Made by a program: the position numbers and the translations under genes. Positions 59,820-64,000 of a stretch of DNA of 64,000 bases are shown piece by piece. Positions within the stretch are counted from its first letter, which is position 1. Every line of letters begins with the position of its first letter. The stretch comes from Asterias rubens (lineage: Eukaryota; Echinodermata; Asteroidea; Forcipulatida; Asteriidae), in contig NC_047066.1 of assembly GCF_902459465.1 (NCBI RefSeq), positions 18,727,047-18,791,046 on the forward strand, read 5' to 3'. Under the pieces are notes generated by a model. That model worked only from the letters and a program-made list of their open reading frames with translations. It made no database searches and had not been told where the DNA came from.

Positions 59820-60420
59820 ACACCTAATTTGCATATTTAAAAAAAATAACAAATTTAATTAATTAACAAATTAGTTGGTGGATATTGTTTTTGCATACAT
59901 ATCCTAAAGGTATCTTGCTTTCCTATTCCTGGTCCAAAAATGAAGGTGGTGACATATTTACTTTTTGAGATATTCCTTTTTGAAAACGTGAGTTTATTAT
60001 AGAACGGGATTCAAATAACCACCAATTATGCATAATTTGCATATTTAAGAAACAAAACAATAAACAGCATAATGGTTTTTTTTGTTTTTTTGTTAAATTA
60101 TCTGAAATGAATCTCACTTTCCTATTCCTGCTCCAAAAATGAAGGTAGTCAGACATTTACTTTTCGAGATATTCCCTTTTGAAAACACAAGTTTATTCAT
60201 TGTTTATTTATAAAACCGGGATCAAATTACCCGCAATTAGGCATAATTTGCATATTTAAAAAACAAACAATAAATAAGATAATGGATTGTTATTGTTGTT
60301 CTTTATTTTCTTTTGAGGCACCTGACTTTTCTATTAGTGCTCCAAAAATGAACATTGTCAGACATTTACTTTTTGAGATATGTTCCTTTGAAAACATGGG
60401 TTTGTTCAATGTTTGTTTGT
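59820..60420 (+). repeat. Tandem repeat, unit about 200-210 bp, three units
   Basis: TCCAAAAATGAAGGTRGT and ACATTTACTTTTYGAGATAT recur near 59933, 60132 and 60341; TAATTTGCATATTTAARAAA recurs near 59827, 60040 and 60245. Confidence 0.8.
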
Positions 60421-60828
60421 TTGTTTAAAAAGCAGTGAAAAGTCAATATTCACACCTTTCACTAATCCCTCGGGACTTTAGGTCTTTCTTTAAAACTTGT
60501 TAATTTAAATTCCTAGCAATCAAATTGTTTTATTTCTTCTATTCTCATAAAACTTTTTGCAAGGAAGTAATATATTTAGGTTTTGTGCGACTTGAAACCT
60601 TAGTTTGTTAATTAGGACCCTGATAACATTGTTATTTGTTTGTTTATTGTTTACGTTAGTTGCTATTAGCAACGGCCTTGTTGAACTTGACCTGTAAATT
60701 AATCATAACTTTGGAATCCCTTGACCGATTTTCTTCAAACTACCACCTAACAACTCCTATCACTGTGTTCTTTCATTATAGCCACATTGCAAAGCAAAAA
60801 AAAAAACATTATAATTTCAACTGACATC

Positions 60829-61460
60829 CCTAATAATAATAATAATAATAAGACTTGTAATGCGCACATATCCACCCTGCTGGGTGTTCAAGGCGCAGTA
60901 AAACCAAAACAAACAAAACAAAAACAAAACACAAAGAAAAAACAGACACAACAAAATTAGTCATTGAAAACCTGTGACATAAGATAAGTTTTGAGAAGAG
61001 ACTTGAATTTTGCGGTACAAACACAAGATCGAAGATTAAGTGGTAGAGAGTTCCAGATGCGAGGCGCGGCTGCTGAAGAAAAAGACCTGTCACCCCATGA
61101 GTGTCGAGACTTGGGTTCAATGAGGAGAAGCATGGAACTTGATCGAAGATTCCTTGATGGAGTGTAAACTTGAAGCAGTTCAGAAATATAATGGGGAGCC
61201 TTGCCATTTAGAGCTTTGTGGACAATGAGCATCAGCTTGAAGATGATTCGTTGAGAGATAGGGAGCCAGTGTAGTTGTTTCAGAATGGGGGTGATAGAAC
61301 AGGATTTTCTAGACAGTGTCACAATGCGGGCAGCAGTATTTTGGAGTCGTTGAAGTCGGGAAATCTGGTTGTTAGGAAGACTGTATAGAAGAGCATTGCC
61401 GTTGTCAATACGAGAAGTAACAAATGCGTGAATGACCTTTTCAGTGGCACTTTTGTCCAA
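60829..61460 (-). mobile_element. LINE reverse-transcriptase C-terminal relic
   Basis: A 167-codon minus-strand ORF reads RLQRLQNTAARIVT, LKQLHWLPISQRIIFKLML, GKAPHYISELL and WGDRSFSSAAAPRIWNSLPL, diagnostic of CR1/L2-like ORF2 ends. A (TTA)n tail lies at 60829-60855. The 5' part of the element is absent. Confidence 0.9.
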
Positions 61461-61844
61461 GTACTTGCGAATCTTATCTTAATGTGGGGGAATGTTGTGT
61501 TGACGAGTTAATTAGAATAGACGATGGCAACTTGCAGTGCCAGTCAGTGGAGTGGGCCATGGAATCGGTAGAGGAGAGTGCTTTACATGAAGGTAGTCCA
61601 ACAAGTTACCTGCCACCACGTGTTCATCCATTTTTACATAAAAAAGGAATTTCTCTATTTATATATTACTAATTAGTCTATTTATTTTGAGTAAATTTAT
61701 AATTTATTTTATATTTCACAAATGAAAAAGTGACAATGACATAGGGCCTACAGAAGCTTTTCCCTAAAGTCTGACTGACCATCACAGAGCATGGAAGAAG
61801 AAGAAGTCTTTGTATAAACTGATGATGTGATAAACTCACCTGAG

Positions 61845-62711
61845 TAGTTGCGATAACGTAACCCTCCTGCCGACGGCGTAGCCGGAGGGTTATGAGTCAC
61901 TCCCATTCGATGCAGGGCGAAATATTTTAGTCAACTGATTTGCTCATTTTTTACCACTTTAAAAAATAATGACACAAATTCTATGAACACGAACTTAATC
62001 CTCAATGTCTAACGAATAACATTCAAAAACACAATTGAGAAAATATTTTGAAAAAAAGGTAAAAAACTTACCAGATTCCGGAGCGAAACAGTCAAAAATT
62101 TCCCAGGTTCTATATTTGAACCTGTCGCTGGTTACCATGCGCTGACCCCAAACGCTGAACCAAACCGCAGGTACCAGCCAATTGAATTGACTACCTGCCG
62201 ACCGAGCCGCAGCCGAGTTTGACTAAACCATTCTGTAAAAAGGGGTGTTACAAGGGGTGCTGCAGTGTGGCAGTGCTTTAAGTGAGTGAACAGCGGGCAT
62301 AGTAAACGGACAGCGCACACGCACTGTCGCGCTGCCTTATAACACCCCTTTTACAGAATGGTTTAGTCCAACAGCAATGAACATCGGGAAGTCACAAAAT
62401 GGCGAAGCGACAGGTTCAAAATAGAACCTGGGAAATTTGTGACTGTTTCGCTCCGGGATCTGGTAAGTTTTTGTACTTTATTTCAAAAATACTTTCTCAA
62501 TGGTGTTTTGAATGTTATTCATTAGATATTGAGGATTAAGGTCGTGTTCATAGAATTTATGTCATGATTTTCGAAAGGGGTAAAAATTGAGCAAATCTGT
62601 TGACTAGCTGTCGAAATTGTACGTGTTTGACCATTTCGCCCTGCATCGAATGGGAGTGACTCGTAACCCTCCGGCTCCTCCGTCGGCAGGAGGGTTACGT
62701 TATCGCAACTA
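61845..62711. mobile_element. Mutator-like foldback element with 9-bp target duplication
   Basis: Ends TAGTTGCGATAACGTAACCC and the exact inverse. Arms of about 280-300 bp (61845-62130 and 62400-62711) are similar throughout. TCACCTGAG flanks both sides (61836-61844, 62712-62720). The loop holds a second palindrome with CCATTCTGTAAAAAGGGGTG. No transposase gene. Long arms plus a 9-bp duplication suggest a MULE. Confidence 0.88.
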
Positions 62712-62766
62712 TCACCTGAGCTGCTTAAAAGATAGTCGCTGTCAGAGTCAGACTCAAGAGAGGTGA

Positions 62767-62839
62767 GGAATGTAAACTGCAAGTGCAAACTATTAATATT
62801 AAATTTGTGATTTTTTTGGCAGATTTTGCGGCTTTGCAC
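62767..62839 (-). other. Possible minus-strand coding stretch next to foldback element
   Basis: Minus-strand ORF includes LESDSDSDYLLSSSG ending at CAG followed by GTGA at the foldback insertion edge (about 62720). A ctgcag-type acceptor (cttgcag) lies at about 62781. Acidic Ser-rich peptide of unknown identity; could be chance. Confidence 0.2.
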
Positions 62840-62903
62840 TTGGAATGAAGTGTGCTAAACTTATCTGAACTCATTAGTTAGAGGGAATTTAACTGAAAAC
62901 AAA

Positions 62904-62940
62904 ATGGGGGATGCAGACAGAGAGCATACTCCCCTTAGGG
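62904..62940 (+). CDS. Possible first coding exon of an unidentified gene
   Basis: ATG in context AAAATGG followed by 12 codons (MGDADREHTPLR) and a strong donor gtaagt. No downstream exon recognised before the window ends. Confidence 0.25.
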
Positions 62941-63044
62941 GTAAGTACATGTACATGTTGGTTGTTCAATTTTGTAAATAATATGTCGTCTTGCCTGGGG
63001 TGTAGTGAGGGTCGGGTGCAACACCCCCTCAAAACTTGTTTGTA

Positions 63045-63110
63045 GCACCCCTTTCACAGAATGGTTTAGTCCGACTCGGCCGCGGCTCGGCAGTTCGTCG
63101 ATCTACATGT
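63045..63110 (+). repeat. Fragment related to the foldback loop
   Basis: GCACCCCTTTCACAGAATGG then TTTAGTCCGACTCGGC resembles the loop palindrome at 62215-62370. Confidence 0.6.
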
Positions 63111-63344
63111 AGTAGGCTGGTGCCCGATTTATAAAGCGTTGAGTATATTGAGAAGTCAAAAAACGTGCGATGCAGGGGACCCTTATAGTTTTTAGAAGTA
63201 CCCCTTATAGTAGGGTCATATCTTTGGATTCCGTGACCATTTTTTTGCTACCTTTTTTTCTCGATGGATTTGGCTTCAGGAACCATTTAAAAGGAAAATA
63301 AGCTCCTATGAACCTCTGAAATGTGATAGGAACTTTTTTTATTG

Positions 63345-64000
63345 CGCAATATTCAAAATGGCCACCGACGCCATCTTGAAAAACATAAATTGTAATAGCT
63401 CTGGCACCAGATGACCTAGATGGACAAAGGAGATGTCCTTTTCCACTATATCTGACATGACAAATACACTGGAGTGGTAACTGTAAGGTTTGGGGGCCAT
63501 CTTGACCTCTAAATCCAATATGGCCGCCGACGCCATCTTGAAAAACATAAATTGTAGTAGCTCTGGCACCAGATGACATAGACGGACAAAGGAGATGTCC
63601 TTTTCCACTATATCTGGCATGACAAATACACTGGAGTGGTTATTGTAATGTTTGGGGACCATCTTGACCTCTAAATCCAATATGGCCGCCGGACGCCATC
63701 TTGAAAACCATAACTTTTATTAGCTCTGGCTCCAGATGACCTACACGGACAAAGGAGATATCCTTTTCCACTATATCTGGCATGGCAAATACACTGGAGT
63801 GGTTATTGTAAGGTTTGGAGACCATCTTGACCTCGAAATCCAATATGGCCGCCGGATGGCATCTTGAAAAACATAACTTTCATTATCTATCGCACCAGAT
63901 GACCTATAGACAGACAAAAGATATGTCATTTTCCACTAAATTTGGCATTACAAGTCTACTGGAACGGTTATTGTAGTGTGTGGGGATCATCCTAAACCCC
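63345..64000 (-). repeat. Tandem satellite, unit about 160 bp, at least four units
   Basis: CCATCTTGAAAA occurs near 63372, 63533, 63696 and 63858; CCAATATGGCCGCC, GACAAAGGAGATGTCCTTTT and ACACTGGAGTGGTTATTGTA recur with the same period. Continues past the window end. The three long minus-strand ORFs here are repeat artefacts. Confidence 0.9.

Noticed and set aside
61484..61672. 62-codon plus-strand ORF after the LINE relic
   Set aside because: No domain, no splice support, and no codon pattern; kept only as unannotated sequence.
63205..63843. Three long minus-strand ORFs with repeated MVPKHYNNHSSVF-like peptide
   Set aside because: They follow a ~160-bp tandem satellite; no start context, domain or codon signal beyond the repeat.

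Overview
This window is nuclear DNA from an animal. All three genes I can rebuild are split by many GT-AG introns, and the introns are packed with small non-autonomous transposons, tRNA-derived SINEs and LINE fragments. The gene content (a PDZ-containing, neuronal-type nitric oxide synthase, a motile-cilium protein and RAD51C) and the protein similarity suggest a marine invertebrate deuterostome such as an echinoderm. That placement is inference; no species-diagnostic marker was seen.

Layout. (1) 3349-36909, plus strand: a complete nitric oxide synthase gene, 25 coding exons in continuous phase, 1685 codons plus stop. It has a PDZ domain, a long Ser/Pro-rich linker, an oxygenase domain with the zinc and heme cysteines, a calmodulin site, FMN, FAD and NADPH modules, and an unusually long C-terminal tail. 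A poly(A) signal lies at 37444. (2) 42435-51250, plus strand: a complete 8-exon, 277-aa gene for a CLAMP-domain axonemal protein, best matched to CFAP119 (CCDC189, C1a-32 family). It carries three degenerate tandem copies of its fourth exon. (3) 57973-54464, minus strand, convergent with gene 2: RAD51C. Six exons are present (N-terminal exon plus the C-terminal half), but the exons that should encode the Walker A region are absent from the 1.15 kb between the first and second recognised exons. (4) 58-64 kb: no confident gene. It holds a LINE reverse-transcriptase relic, a tandem-repeat block, an 867-bp Mutator-like foldback element with a 9-bp target duplication, and a ~160-bp tandem satellite running off the window end.

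Repeats dominate. About 20 copies of one ~350-bp terminal-inverted-repeat family (two subfamilies) are scattered through introns and intergenic DNA, several within 20-60 bp of splice sites. Other families include a Harbinger-type MITE with CWG target duplications (two copies nested in other repeats), a short palindromic family beginning ATGGGAGAC, a GAGTTAGGACGAG family, and several tRNA-derived SINEs. One SINE has six tandem tRNA-like heads. Filled/empty site comparisons inside the window define the boundaries of several families.

The three genes have no evident shared pathway: NO signalling, ciliary central-apparatus structure and recombination repair. I found no CRISPR, operon-like or otherwise novel multi-gene system. 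The most notable items are the RAD51C exon gap, the CFAP119 exon array, the SINE head array and the foldback insertion across a possible splice donor.
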